From Bostrychus sinensis (lineage: Eukaryota > Chordata > Actinopteri > Gobiiformes > Eleotridae), in contig CM036247.1 of NCBI GenBank assembly GCA_020698575.1, positions 1,012,436 to 1,076,435 of the forward strand: a stretch of DNA of 64,000 bases, read 5' to 3'. This document shows, piece by piece, positions 1 to 11,400 of the stretch (the first letter of the stretch is position 1; each line of letters opens with the position of its first letter). Both the position numbers and the translations under genes were made by a program. The notes beneath the pieces are model-generated. The model ran no database searches and was not told the DNA's origin. It saw only the letters and a program-made list of their open reading frames with translations.

Positions 1-1238
1 CCAGCTTCTCCTAAAACACCCGAAGGCGTTTTTCTGTCCCTGAGACGAGAGCTCAGATCCTTTTTAAATGCTTTGTGGCACAGTTTTGTACATTTTTTAT
101 CCACTGCTGATCAAATAGATTTAAATTTTCTTGAGCAATGTTCATAAAAATCTATAAAAAAAGTCTTAAATTGAACTTTCTGGACTCTGCAGAAACCCTG
201 AGTGTAGAAGAAGAACAGGTGAACATCTTCAGATTGGGACAGGATTCTTTGTGGCAGAACATTTGTTCTCAGTTGCTGTATAATTAAAATAACATTCATT
301 ACAATCAGGGTTTTAAATAATTTTGCATTTTATTTCAGTTCCATAAAACACATTTTAATTTATTCCATCTCTTTGTAAAACCCGCGTCTGTTGCTTGTTG
401 GATCGGTTTCTCGCCACACTCCTGGTAATCTTTGAACACATGATTAATATAAAATGTGACTTAAAAATGTGACTTAAAAATGTGACTTAAAAATGTGACT
501 TAAAAGACCTGGAGGCTGTGAAACGTTTGCTGTCCTGCCCAGGTTTGGAGAACACAGACTCACTGACCTCCGCTCTGGTTCTGTGGTTTTGCTCTTGGTT
601 GTTATTCCAGAGATGCAGCTGTTGGATGTTCTCAGTAAAAATGAAGCGTATGACAGAAAGCGATGTGATGATATTTGATCGTTTGTAAGGAGCTTTTTAT
701 CGCTGCTTTGTTTTTTATGAGCTTCAATGTTGTGCACTTTCTGTCCTCGATCAACAAGCAAGGGACATTTTAATAATAATGTGTATGAATGTTTGATAGA
801 TTATATTTGTATACACTATTTTAATACTCGTTTGCTTTTTGTTAAAATTTTACACAAACATAAAAACACTTCAGACTCTGAATCTGGACTCCTGCAGTTT
901 TCTCACTAACCACTAGAGGGCACCACATCCCTTTTGTCTCGTTAGGGCTCTTTCTGGGCTCACTCATTCATTCAATCACTCGTGGATGATTTTCCAAAAA
1001 GTGGTTGTAAAAAAATCTGTATATTATAGATATTATACTTAAAAAGTAAAGCCTCTTTTCTTTTAAACCTAAATTCAAGATTTATTCGTTCATTCATTCA
1101 TCTTCTTCCACTTATTCCCATTAGGGGGCGCAGGTTCTGGAGCCTATAAATAATATTTAAATTATATAATAAATAGTAAATGTACTATAAAGTTTAAAAT
1201 ATTTGAATAACTCCCCCTTGAAACAAGATTTAAACCGA

Positions 1239-1269
<31 letters not shown>

Positions 1270-1498
1270 TGTTAAACAGAGTAAAATGTAAATATCCTAC
1301 AGTAGTATAATACTGTATGGTACTGCAGTATTTTGTAGTATTTTGTGTGTAGTCTGAGTCTGAGGCTCGCTCTGATCGTGACAAAACAAACTCAGTGGTT
1401 TTTATGTTAAATATAAAAAGTTAACTTCACCAAATACTGAGCCTGCAGTTACACTACCCACTCACACCACCAGAGGGCGCTAATGCACCACGAATAAC
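1..1498. other. Intergenic, no gene recognised
   Basis: AT-rich sequence without a convincing exon on either strand. It contains short simple repeats, including a four-fold direct repeat of ATGTGACTTAAAA near 470-505 and an AAT run at 1240-1266. Nothing else can be assigned. Confidence 0.5.
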
Positions 1499-2407
1499 TG
1501 CAGCCACACAGGAGACAGGAGGACAGGGACACGGGAGAGGACAGGGACACAGGAGAGGACACAGGAGACAGGAGAGGAGACAGGAGAGGACAGGGACACG
1601 GGAGGAGACAGGAGAGGACAGGGACACGGGAGGACACAGGAGACAGGAGAGGACAGGGACACAGGAGAGGAGACAGGAGAGGACAGGGACAGGAGAGGAC
1701 AGGGACACAGGAGAGGACACAGGAGACAGGAGAGGACAGGGACACAGGAGAGGACACAGGACACAGGAGGGGACAGGGACACAGGAGAGGAGACAGGAGA
1801 GGACAGGGACACAGGAGAGGACAGGGACACGGGAGGAGACAGGAGAGGACAGGGACACAGGAGAGGACACAGGAGAGGAGACAGGAGAGGACAGGGACAC
1901 GGGAGGACACAGGAGACAGGAGAGGACAGGGACACAGGAGAGGACACAGGAGACAGGAGAGGACAGGGACACAGGAGAGGACACAGGAGACAGGAGAGGA
2001 CAGGGACACAGGAGAGGAGACAGGAGAGGACAGGGACACAGGTTACTGAGAGGACAGGGACACAGGAGAGGACACAGGAGACAGGAGAGGACAGGGACAC
2101 AGGAGAGGACACAGGACACAGGAGAGGACAGGGACACAGGAGACGGAGAGGACAGGGACACAGGTTACTGAGAGGACAGGGACACAGGAGACGGAGAGGA
2201 CAGGGACACAGGTTACTGAGAGGACAGGGACACAGGGGACAAGAGGACAGGGACACAGGAGAGGACACAGGAGAGGACAGGGACACAGGAGAGGACACAG
2301 GACACAGGAGAGGACAGGGACACAGGGGACAAGAGGACAGGGACACAGGAGAGGACACAGGAGACAGGAGAGGACAGGGACACAGGACACAGGAGAGGAC
2401 ACAGAAC
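1499..2407. repeat. G-rich minisatellite (GGACAGGGACACAGGAGA)
   Basis: About 0.9 kb of imperfect tandem repeats built from AGGAGAGGACAGGGACAC and shorter variants, with occasional GGTTACTGAGAGG units near 2040-2220. The plus strand is almost pure purine plus C, so both strands are open for long stretches; the proline/serine/leucine/cysteine-rich frames there are artefacts of the repeat. Purine asymmetry could favour triplex or slipped structures, which is inference. Confidence 0.9.
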
Positions 2408-2427
2408 GTACCATAAGGCTCTTTGTG

Positions 2428-2459
2428 TTGTTTGTTTGTTTGTTTGTTTGTTTGTTTTT
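2428..2459. repeat. (GTTT)n microsatellite
   Basis: A run of about seven TGTT units, directly following the G-rich minisatellite. Confidence 0.85.
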
Positions 2460-2647
2460 TGAGCCAGGTGTTTTCCAAATCAGTGACTTCAGTGTTGTCC
2501 TGAGTGTCCCACCCCCAGCGTTAGGCTCCTCCCAGCAGCAGACAGTAACCGGATACTTTTACTTAAGTACATTCTTTAAAGAAGTACTTTTTGAGTACAT
2601 TTTGTAAAACATACTTTTACTTTTACCTGAGTAAAAGTGAAGTAGTT

Positions 2648-3140
2648 TTGTCCCCTGTGGGACAGTCCTCTGTGGGACAGTCCTCTGTGGGACAGTCCTC
2701 TGATGTCTGTGGGACAGTCCTCTGTGGGACTGTCCTCTGTGGGACAGTCCTCTGATGTCTGTGGGACAGTCCTCTGTGGGACTGTCCTCTGTGGGACAGT
2801 CCTCTGATGTCTGTGGGACAGTCCTCTGTGGGACTGTCCTCTGTGGGACAGTCCTCTGATGTCTGTGGGACAGTCCTCTGTGGGACAGTCCTCTGATGTC
2901 TGTGGGACAGTCCTCTGTGGGACAGTCCTCTGATGTCTGTGGGACAGTCCTCTGATGTCTGTGGGACAGTCCTCTGTGGGACATTCCTCTGTGGGACAGT
3001 CCTCTGATGTCTGTGGGACAGTCCTCTGTGGGACATTCCTCTGTGGGACAGTCCTCTGATGTCTGTGGGACAGTCCTCTGTGGGACTGTCCTCTGTGGGA
3101 CAGTCCTCTGATGTCTGTGGGACAGTCCTCTGTGGGACAG
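2648..3140. repeat. Minisatellite (GTGGGACAGTCCTCT with GATGTCT spacers)
   Basis: Tandem array of a 15-base unit GTGGGACAGTCCTCT alternating with a variant containing GATGTCT. Higher-order blocks of two or three units recur. Open frames on both strands are repeat-derived. Confidence 0.9.
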
Positions 3141-3233
3141 AGAGAAGGGGAAGTGTTGTCTCAGAGTGGGACAGAAACTGCTGTGGGGACAGAGGGGGAT
3201 TTCTAAAACCTGATCCAAAGCCAGGACAGAGTT

Positions 3234-3590
3234 TAACCTCTGACCTGTAGGGGGCGCTGTGGAGAGGGAGACAGCAGAGTTACAGAGTTTAACCTCTGAC
3301 CTGTAGGGGGCGCTGTGGAGAGGGAGACAGCAGAGTTACAGAGTTTAACCTCTGACCTGTAGGGGGCGCTGTGGGGAGGGAGACAGCAGAGTTACAGAGT
3401 TTAACCTCTGACCTGTAGGGGGCGCTGTGGGGAGGGAGACAGCAGAGTTACAGAGTTTAACCTCTGACCTGTAGGGGGCGCTGTGGGGAGGGAGACAGCA
3501 GAGTTACAGAGTTTAACCTCTGACCTGTAGGGGGCGCTGTGGGGAGGGAGCCAGCAGAGTTACAGAGTTTAACCTCTGACCTCTGACCTG
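3234..3590. repeat. 57-bp minisatellite, about six copies
   Basis: Six nearly identical copies of a 57-base unit that includes TAACCTCTGACCTGTAG, GGGGCGCTGTGG and GACAGCAGAGTTACAG. Copies differ mainly at GTGGAGAGG versus GTGGGGAGG, implying recent amplification. Confidence 0.9.
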
Positions 3591-3741
3591 CAGCCTCCTC
3601 CTCGTGTTTTAAACTCCCCCTGGAGGTAAATTTATGCATTTACCCCTGAACTCCTCGTCTTCCTGTTTCCAGCGACAGCAGAGAAACGTCAGACCCTAAC
3701 CTGGGTTTATTTCATTCACAAAGCATTTCCATTTTTAAATC

Positions 3742-3747
3742 TTTATT
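3742..3747 (-). terminator. Candidate polyA signal (AATAAA) of the CD83-like gene
   Basis: TTTATT on the plus strand reads AATAAA on the minus strand, about 1.5 kb downstream of the CD83-like stop codon. No closer canonical hexamer was noticed, but the true 3' end is unverified. Confidence 0.4.
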
Positions 3748-4719
3748 GATGAAATGAAACCTTTACAGTCACAGTTTACAGAGTTACAACAGAGTGAAAC
3801 AAAGTGCAGTGCCTAAAGCTAACAACAAAAATAAAAACTACAGAACAACTCCACTCTGAAATAACCTACAACAAAACTTATGTCTCTTATATGGAGTCCT
3901 ATCTGTCCCTATCTCGCAATGGTAAAGACACAGATATAAAGTGTAATAATCATAAACACAAACCTGGATAAACTGAGAGGGTCACATCAGGAAGGGCATC
4001 TGGTGTAAAACCTAAACTACACACAACAAGTCGTTACATCGATGGTAAGGCAATGAAATAAATACATGCAATTTAATTAAGTGTGTCGTTAATTAATAAA
4101 AACATATTTTATTAAAAACATACTATAATTACTTATTCATAATTATTATTATTTTTCCTGGTTAATTATTTTCATCTGTCAGCTTCGCCAAAGCCAGTGG
4201 GCGGAGCCAGGACCTTTAAATCATTATTTAATTTAGTCAAATAATTATATGTTTTTAAATATATGTATTTTTAATTCATTAATGACACATTTAATTAATG
4301 GTTTTATCATGTATTCATTCATTCATCAGAATTACGTCTGTCTTTAGATACAGATGTGTAACAGAAATAAACAACACAGCAATAAATAGTGAAGAAAAAT
4401 ACAAAAATATATCAATGTTCCATTGTTTTGTTAGAAATAAAACTCTGTTCCAGAATCCACAGAGGAAACGTTCGCAGCACATGAAGAACTTAAATAAATA
4501 AAGCACATTAAACAAAATTCAAACACTGACTCCTCACATTTTCTCTTTTATCAAACAAAAACTCAGACGCTTTTGTTTCTGTTTTTAAGTAAAATACAAA
4601 CCTGATAAACAATGCAAACAATCATGAGCATAATTCATTTCTTTCATTTTCCTTTTCACACTCGCGCGACGACTTTCACACAGAGAACTGTCTCCAGAAT
4701 AAAACCAGGACAAAGCCAG

Positions 4720-5085
4720 ATGAGACCTGGTTTAGACCTGGTTTAGACCTGGTTCAGACCTGGTTTAGTCCTGGTTTAGACCTGGTTTAGACCTGGTTCA
4801 GAGCTGGTTCAGACCTGGTTCAGACCTGGTTCAGACCTGGTTTAGACCTGGTTTAGACCTGGTTTAGACCTGGTTCAGACCTGGTTTAGTCCTGGTTTAG
4901 ACCTGGTTTAGACCTGGTTCAGACCTGGTTCAGACCTGGTTCAGACCTGGTTCAGACCTGGTTTAGACCTGGTTTAGTCCTGGTTTAGACCTGGTTTAGA
5001 CCTGGTTTAGTCCTGGTTTAGACCTGGTTTAGACCTGGTTTAGTCCTGGTTTAGTCCTGGTTTAGACCTGGTTTAGTCTGATGTG
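4720..5085 (+). repeat. 11-bp satellite (CTGGTTTAGAC), locus 1
   Basis: About 33 copies of CCTGGTTTAGA with T/C and AC/TC variants. It is the same family found at eight other loci in the window. If the polyA call is right, it lies within the 3' UTR of the CD83-like transcript. Confidence 0.92.
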
Positions 5086-5165
5086 GGTTTAGTTGTGGAA
5101 AGTAAACTCCACATCTTTCATCTCGTTCATGAAAAACAGCAGAAAGATCAAAAGTACCACATCTT

Positions 5166-5204
5166 TGTTGTTGTTTGTTGTTGTTGTTGTTGTTGTTGTT
5201 GTTG
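5166..5204. repeat. (GTT)n microsatellite
   Basis: Trinucleotide run TTG/GTT of about 12 units. Confidence 0.85.
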
Positions 5205-5279
5205 ATGATTTTTCAGACTTCTTCTGTCGCCGGTTTCCAGCAGAAATCTCCGAAGCTGCTCGGGTTCCAGATTCTGAGA

Positions 5280-5462
5280 CTAAACTCTGAATAACGGCGA
5301 GGACTTTTTAGGACGAGGACCTAAAGTGTAGATCCTCATTAAGTCCAGTTTTTCCGGCAGAGAGTTCAGGTCCAGGTCCGGGTTTGGGTCCGGGTCCGGG
5401 TTCTTGTCTCCGGTCTCGGTCCTGGGCTCGGTCTGGAGCCACAGCGTGGTCCTCAGGCTTCT
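5280..5462 (-). CDS. cd83: CD83-like exon 5: cytoplasmic tail
   Basis: Follows a CCTCCACAG acceptor in phase 0 and encodes 60 residues plus TAG. It contains a low-complexity NPDPDPNPDLDL segment and ends KKSSPLFRV. The proline/aspartate stretch comes from a small CCGGAC repeat. The tail is longer than that of mammalian CD83 and its sequence is not clearly conserved, so the start of this exon rests on splice phase. Confidence 0.6.
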   Translation of the reverse strand, partial: RSLRTTLWLQTEPRTETGDKNPDPDPNPDLDLNSLPEKLDLMRIYTLGPRPKKSSPLFRV

Positions 5463-8400
5463 CTGTGGAGGAACAACCAGGAGTTATCATAAAGTGATAT
5501 CCAGACTGGACTCAAACCAGGGATCTCCCAGTTCAGGGGTAAATGCTCTACAGCTCTTATATCTCACACTGCTACAGAATTATCTAAAACTAATGGTGTT
5601 GCTTTGCACCACAAAAACTGGAATTTAAAGGTTACATTTCATAAACAGGATGAATCTTTGCTGTGTTTTGCTAAATTTGACGTATCCTTTATTAGATCAT
5701 TTTTCTTTGGCAGTGCAGTTTTGACTGAAAATGTTTCCACTGCACAAAAATTTAAAATCTAATAAAATCAATCATGAAGCCAGTTTTTCTCCCAAGCTCT
5801 GAAACCATGCGACCATGAGAGAAACGTCTTTATTGGAGCGTTTCAAGGTGAAAGGTCAAAGGTCAGACTGAAGCCTGCAGCAGGAAAAGTCAGACTCACG
5901 TAGCTCAGGAGGAAAATGAGCAGCGCCGCAAACATCACCACCACCGCTCCCAGCAGCAGGCAGCCATCTTTTAAATCTGTCTCTGCATCCTCGGGCGTCT
6001 CGTTTGTCCCCTCGTCTCTGGGACAACCTGAGGACAGAGGACAGAGGACAGTGGACAGAGGACAGAGGACAGAGGAGGTGAGGCTGCAGTTTAACCGAAG
6101 CCAAAAATAAACAAGGATGGAATTAAAAAAACCAAGACTACAGTGAGCGACGGACAAATCTCAAACCAAACGCTCTCATTTACAAATTATTATTTACACA
6201 GAACAAGAAATGCTGAAAACTTTACATTAGGGCTGCACGATATATCGCAAAATTATCGTTATCGCAATATCTGTATCGCAAGAATCTAAATATATCACAA
6301 TAACACTGTGGTCTCCATCTGACAGAGATTTACACTGAAGAATCATTTTCCACCAGAGCCTTAAAAGAACATGTGTTGTGACTAAATAAAAATGTTTAAA
6401 AAGTCCAGTTTTAGAGGTAATTTAATTAATTTAGTCCCAGCTTAGCCTTGTTTTATTCCTGGTTTAGTCTGTGTTAAGTTTTGATTTTGTGGCTGTTTTG
6501 ACTTGTAAATACAGGAACTTACATTTTTGTGAAATGTAGTGAATTTAACTTACTATGTTCCAAAAGTAGGCTCTGTTTTCAAATATCGCAATAATATCGT
6601 TATCGCAATTTTCAACATAGTTATGGAATATCGCAGGTTTTCTCCATATCCTGCAGCCCTAGTATGTACCGTATTTTCCGGACTATAAGTGGCACTTTTT
6701 TCCATCGTCTGGCTCAGGGTGTGACGTATCCCCAGATGTGACTTATATATTAAAATATTTCAGGTGTTGGTTATTTTCACACTGACAGCCACCAGAGGGC
6801 GCTCTAGGCTTGTGTACCAGCATCTGCTGCACCTGTACCACTGACAATTTAAAATGTAAACATTACCACTAACAACTTAGGCTATAAAGACAACTGAGAA
6901 AGAGCAGAATAATGTGAAATGGAACTGATGCTGAGTCTGACGACAGCCACGCAGAGGAGGAAGCGGCGCTTCGTCTACCTCCGGAGTTGGCGGAGTTGTT
7001 CAGAAGCGACACCGAGGATGAAGAATTTAAAGGATTTAGCGATTAGGAGTGAGATGGTGAGTTTGGTGAACTTGTTATATTATGTTCTTTATGCTATAGT
7101 TATGTGAATAACTGTTAATATATTACGTTAACATACGAGACACCTATTCAGTTCGTTGTTTATGCTTCATGTAGCTGAATAACCATCAATGTGTTACGTT
7201 AGCATAGCGCACACCTATTCAGCTGTTGTTCTCTATTCTATTATTACTATAACTTGCCTTTCAACATGAAATGTCTGTTCTTGGTGTCGGATTTTGTAAA
7301 ATAAATTTCCCCCAAAAATGTGACTTATAGTCCGGAAAATACAGTATATATTCTTATTTCAGCATTTGTTTTCCTGTTTACATAATTATTTGTCAGCAAG
7401 AGCATTTATTGATCTTAAGGTTTGGTCGTCCATGAGGTTTGTTGTGTGCAGAGAGAAATCGACCGAGGCCTGACAGAGTTTTACACAAACATCTGGCTTT
7501 AACTCTTCATCTCCTTTTTTGATGCTCTCACTTTGTAATTCAAGGTTCAGTCTGAGTTCAGCTCTGACTTGTGAATACAGAGAGTTGTGTTTTTGTTTTA
7601 AGTGAATGTAACTCACTCTGTCAGAAAAGCAGGCTCTGTTTTAATTAAAATATCACAAAACTATCGTCAACATTCAGCCCAGTGATCAAATACGGCAGGT
7701 TTTTCCCGCGTCATGTGACCTTAATAAAGATTATTATTGCCCCGCCCTCACCTGAGACGGAGAGGCGGACGCGCCCCTCCCTGTTCCTGCTGTCCCACAG
7801 GTGCGGCCAGGTAACACAGGTACACTCCTCTGTGGGAGCAGCTGACCGTGGGCAGCTGCAGGTTCAGAGTGTGCTGCTCCAGAGAGATTTGTGCGGAGGC
7901 TCCCAGGAACCACCTCATCCTGCCATCAGGGAGGTCTTTGGTCAGCAGGCCGGTCAGACGGGACGCCCCGCCCTCCTGGACACAACACACAACAGAACAC
8001 AGCATTAATGGATATACAGGGGATTCTCAAGCTGTGGTACGGGGCCCACTGCTTGTACTCAGGAGTCGTTACAGTTCAGGTCCAGATTTAGCCAAAAGTA
8101 GAGCCACTTTTACTACAGTTTTAGTCAGAGAGGGCGGAAAGTTAAAGTTTGGTCTGCTCTTTAGTCCATGTTCAGTCCTGGTTTAGTCCTGGTTTAGTCC
8201 TGGTTTAGTCCTGGTTTAGTCCTGGTTTAGTCCTGGTTTAGTCCAGGTTTAGTCAGAATCAGAATCATTTCATCAGAAAGAAGAAGGAAGTGGATTAAAG
8301 CGACTCTGAACGTGGTCTGTGTATTTCAGAAGCAGGAAGTGCCATCTTCAGTCAGGAGCAGCAGGACCTGCCCCGAGTCAACACAAGCTTCAGAACAGAC

Positions 8401-11400
8401 TCATGTCACCACAAACCACAAACCACAAACCACAAACCTGTGAAATGGAACTGAAGCCAACGCAAGATGCCAGGAGATTGAGAAAGAAGAGTTTCAAAAG
8501 TGTTTCGACAAGTTTTTCTTAACCTGTTAAGCCCTGAGGCCTTTTTCCCTAAAATTCTATATCTACATTTATTAAGGTTTTACTTAGCATTTACCAGGTG
8601 TACATAGCTAACCTTGGTAGCAAATTAATTGATGGACTTTGGGGATTACTGTGGAAGAGAAATAATATTAATAAATTATATTGTTTGACCATAAATTGAG
8701 GTTGAAATGATTATTCTAATTTCCGCCTGAAAAAAACACACATTTGCCTCCAAAAAAGCCTTTTTCCTTCCTGTAGTGAAGCAAATAACAACATAAATTG
8801 AAAATTTCACATATCTTGGTCTACTGCAGCAAAATTTGTGCCAAACAAACAAAGTAATGGAAAGATATACATGTTTTATTTTTAAAAAATCCAGGTGGAA
8901 TCCAACTGTTGAATAGAAATTGAAGTAGATGGTTTTGTTGCCACGAATTGTCCGAACACGAGGATGTCACACATGTGTGTGTCAGCCGCTGTATCTCCCC
9001 GCTATGGTCCCAACAAGCGGACGCTTGTCTACTCCTCTGAGAGCTATGCAGTATCACTACCCACCACCAGATAGCGATCTTTTCCTTTTTAATTCCATGT
9101 TTGCTCATCGTGACTGTGAAATAAAACTGTGGCAGAGCCAAAACTGACCTGACCTGAAGATTATTAACACCATCGTAAACTGGAAATGACAAAAAACAAA
9201 CCAGGAACAAGAACAAAACCAGGACTAAACCTCAGACCTCAGGGTTAATCTCACAAACGGCCCCTGCAGCCTCAGCAGGAACAGTAAAGGGCCCCTGACA
9301 GTAAAAAAGATACAGTGGTGCTCAGATTACAGGAAAAGGAAGTGGGGTGCAGAGTTTGTTTACCTTGTACCAGCGCACGGCGGTGTACTCCACTCCTGCC
9401 GCCTCCTCTGCAGCGCAGCGCAGAACCACCGTCTCATTTAACTCCCCCTGCACCTCCAGGAGACCGGAGCGCTCCTCAGCAGCAGCCACCATCCACAGCT
9501 GGACCACAGCTGCAGAGAGCACCAGGAGAGAAATTTACCACAGCCCAGACCCCTCAGCAGTCAACAAATAACTCTGACCCTGAATATAACTCTGACCCTG
9601 AATATAACTCTGACCCTGAATATAACTCCTGACCCTGAATATAACTCCTGACCCTGAATATAACTCCTGACCCTCAAATATAACTCCTGACCCTGAATAT
9701 AACTCCTGACCCTGAATATAACTCCTGACCCTGAATATAACTCTGACCCTGAATATAACTCCTGACCCTGAATATAACTCTGACCCTGAATATAACTCCT
9801 GACCCTGAATATAACTCTGACCCTGAATATAACTCTGACCCTGAATATAACTCTGACCCTGAATATAACTCCTGACCCTGAATATAACTCTGACCCTGAA
9901 TATAACTCTGACCCTGAATATAACTCTGACCCTGAATATAACTCTGACCCTGAATATAACTCCTGACCCTGAATATAACTCCTGACCCTGAATATAACTC
10001 CTGACCCTGAATATAACTCCTGACCCTCAAATATGACTCCTGACCCTGAATATAACTCCTGACCCTGAATATAACTCCTGACCCTGAATATAACTCCTGA
10101 CCCTGAATATAACTCCTGACCCTCAAATATGACTCCTGACCCTGAATATAACTCCTGACCCTGAATATAACTCCTGACCCTCAAATATAACTCCTGACCC
10201 TGAATATAACTCCTGACCCTGAATATAACTCCTGACCCTGAATATAACTCTGACCCTGAATATAACTCCTGACCCTCAAATATAACTCCTGACCCTGAAT
10301 ATAACTCCTGACCCTCAAATAAAACTCCTGACCCTGAATATAACTCCTGACCCTCAAATATAACTCCTGACCCTGAATATAACTCTGACCCTGAATATAA
10401 CTCCTGACCCTGAATATAACTCCTGACCCTGAATATAACTCCTGACCCTGAATATAACTCTGACCCTGAATATAACTCCTGACCCTCAAATATAACTCCT
10501 GACCCTGAATATAACTCCTGACCCTCAAATAAAACTCCTGACCCTGAATATAACTCCTGACCCTCAAATATGACTCCTGACCCTGAATATAACTCCTGAC
10601 CCTGAATATAACTCCTGACCCTGAATATAACTCCTGACCCTGAATATAACTCCTGACCCTGAATATAACTCTGACCCTGAATATAACTCCTGACCCTGAA
10701 TATAACTCTGACCCTGAATATAACTCCTGACCCTGAATATAACTCCTGACCCTGAATATAACTCTGACCCTGAATATAACTCCTGACCCTGAATATAACT
10801 CCTGACCCTGAATATAACTCCTGACCCTCAAATATATCTCCTGACCCTGAATATAACTCCTGACCCTCAAATATAACTCCTGACCCTCAAATATAACTCC
10901 TGACCCTGAATATAACTCCTGACCCTCAAATATAACTCCTGACCCTGAATATAACTCCTGACCCTGAATATAACTCCTGACCCTCAAATATAACTCCTGA
11001 CCCTGAATATAACTCCTGACCCTCAAATATAACTCCTGACCCTGAATATAACTCCTGACCCTCAAATATAACTCCTGACCCTGAATATAACTCCTGACCC
11101 TCAAATATAACTCCTGACCCTGAATATAACTCTGACCCTGAATATAACTCCTGACCCTGAATATAACTCCTGACCCTGAATATAACTCCTGACCCTCAAA
11201 TATAACTCCTGACCCTGAATATAACTCCTGACCCTCAAATAAAACTCCTGACCCTGAATATAACTCCTGACCCTCAAATATAACTCCTGACCCTGAATAT
11301 AACTCTGACCCTGAATATAACTCCTGACCCTGAATATAACTCCTGACCCTGAATATAACTCTGACCCTGAATATAACTCCTGACCCTCAAATATAACTCC

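Larger units (their letters stand above)
3748..5279 (-). other. Probable 3' UTR / downstream region of the CD83-like gene
   Basis: Between the stop codon and the candidate polyA signal there is no exon. It holds a short dispersed fish repeat ending GAAGGGCATCTGGTGT (about 3960-4010), an 11-bp satellite (4720-5085) and a GTT microsatellite (5166-5204). Confidence 0.4.

Noticed and set aside
4720..5085. Interstitial telomere repeat (GGTTTAG resembles TTTAGGG)
   Set aside because: The period is 11 bases and lacks the GGG of TTTAGGG or TTAGGG arrays; the resemblance is partial.
8821..9216. 131-codon minus-strand frame as a gene
   Set aside because: No start context, splice signals or recognisable motif; it lies in the CD83-like intron.
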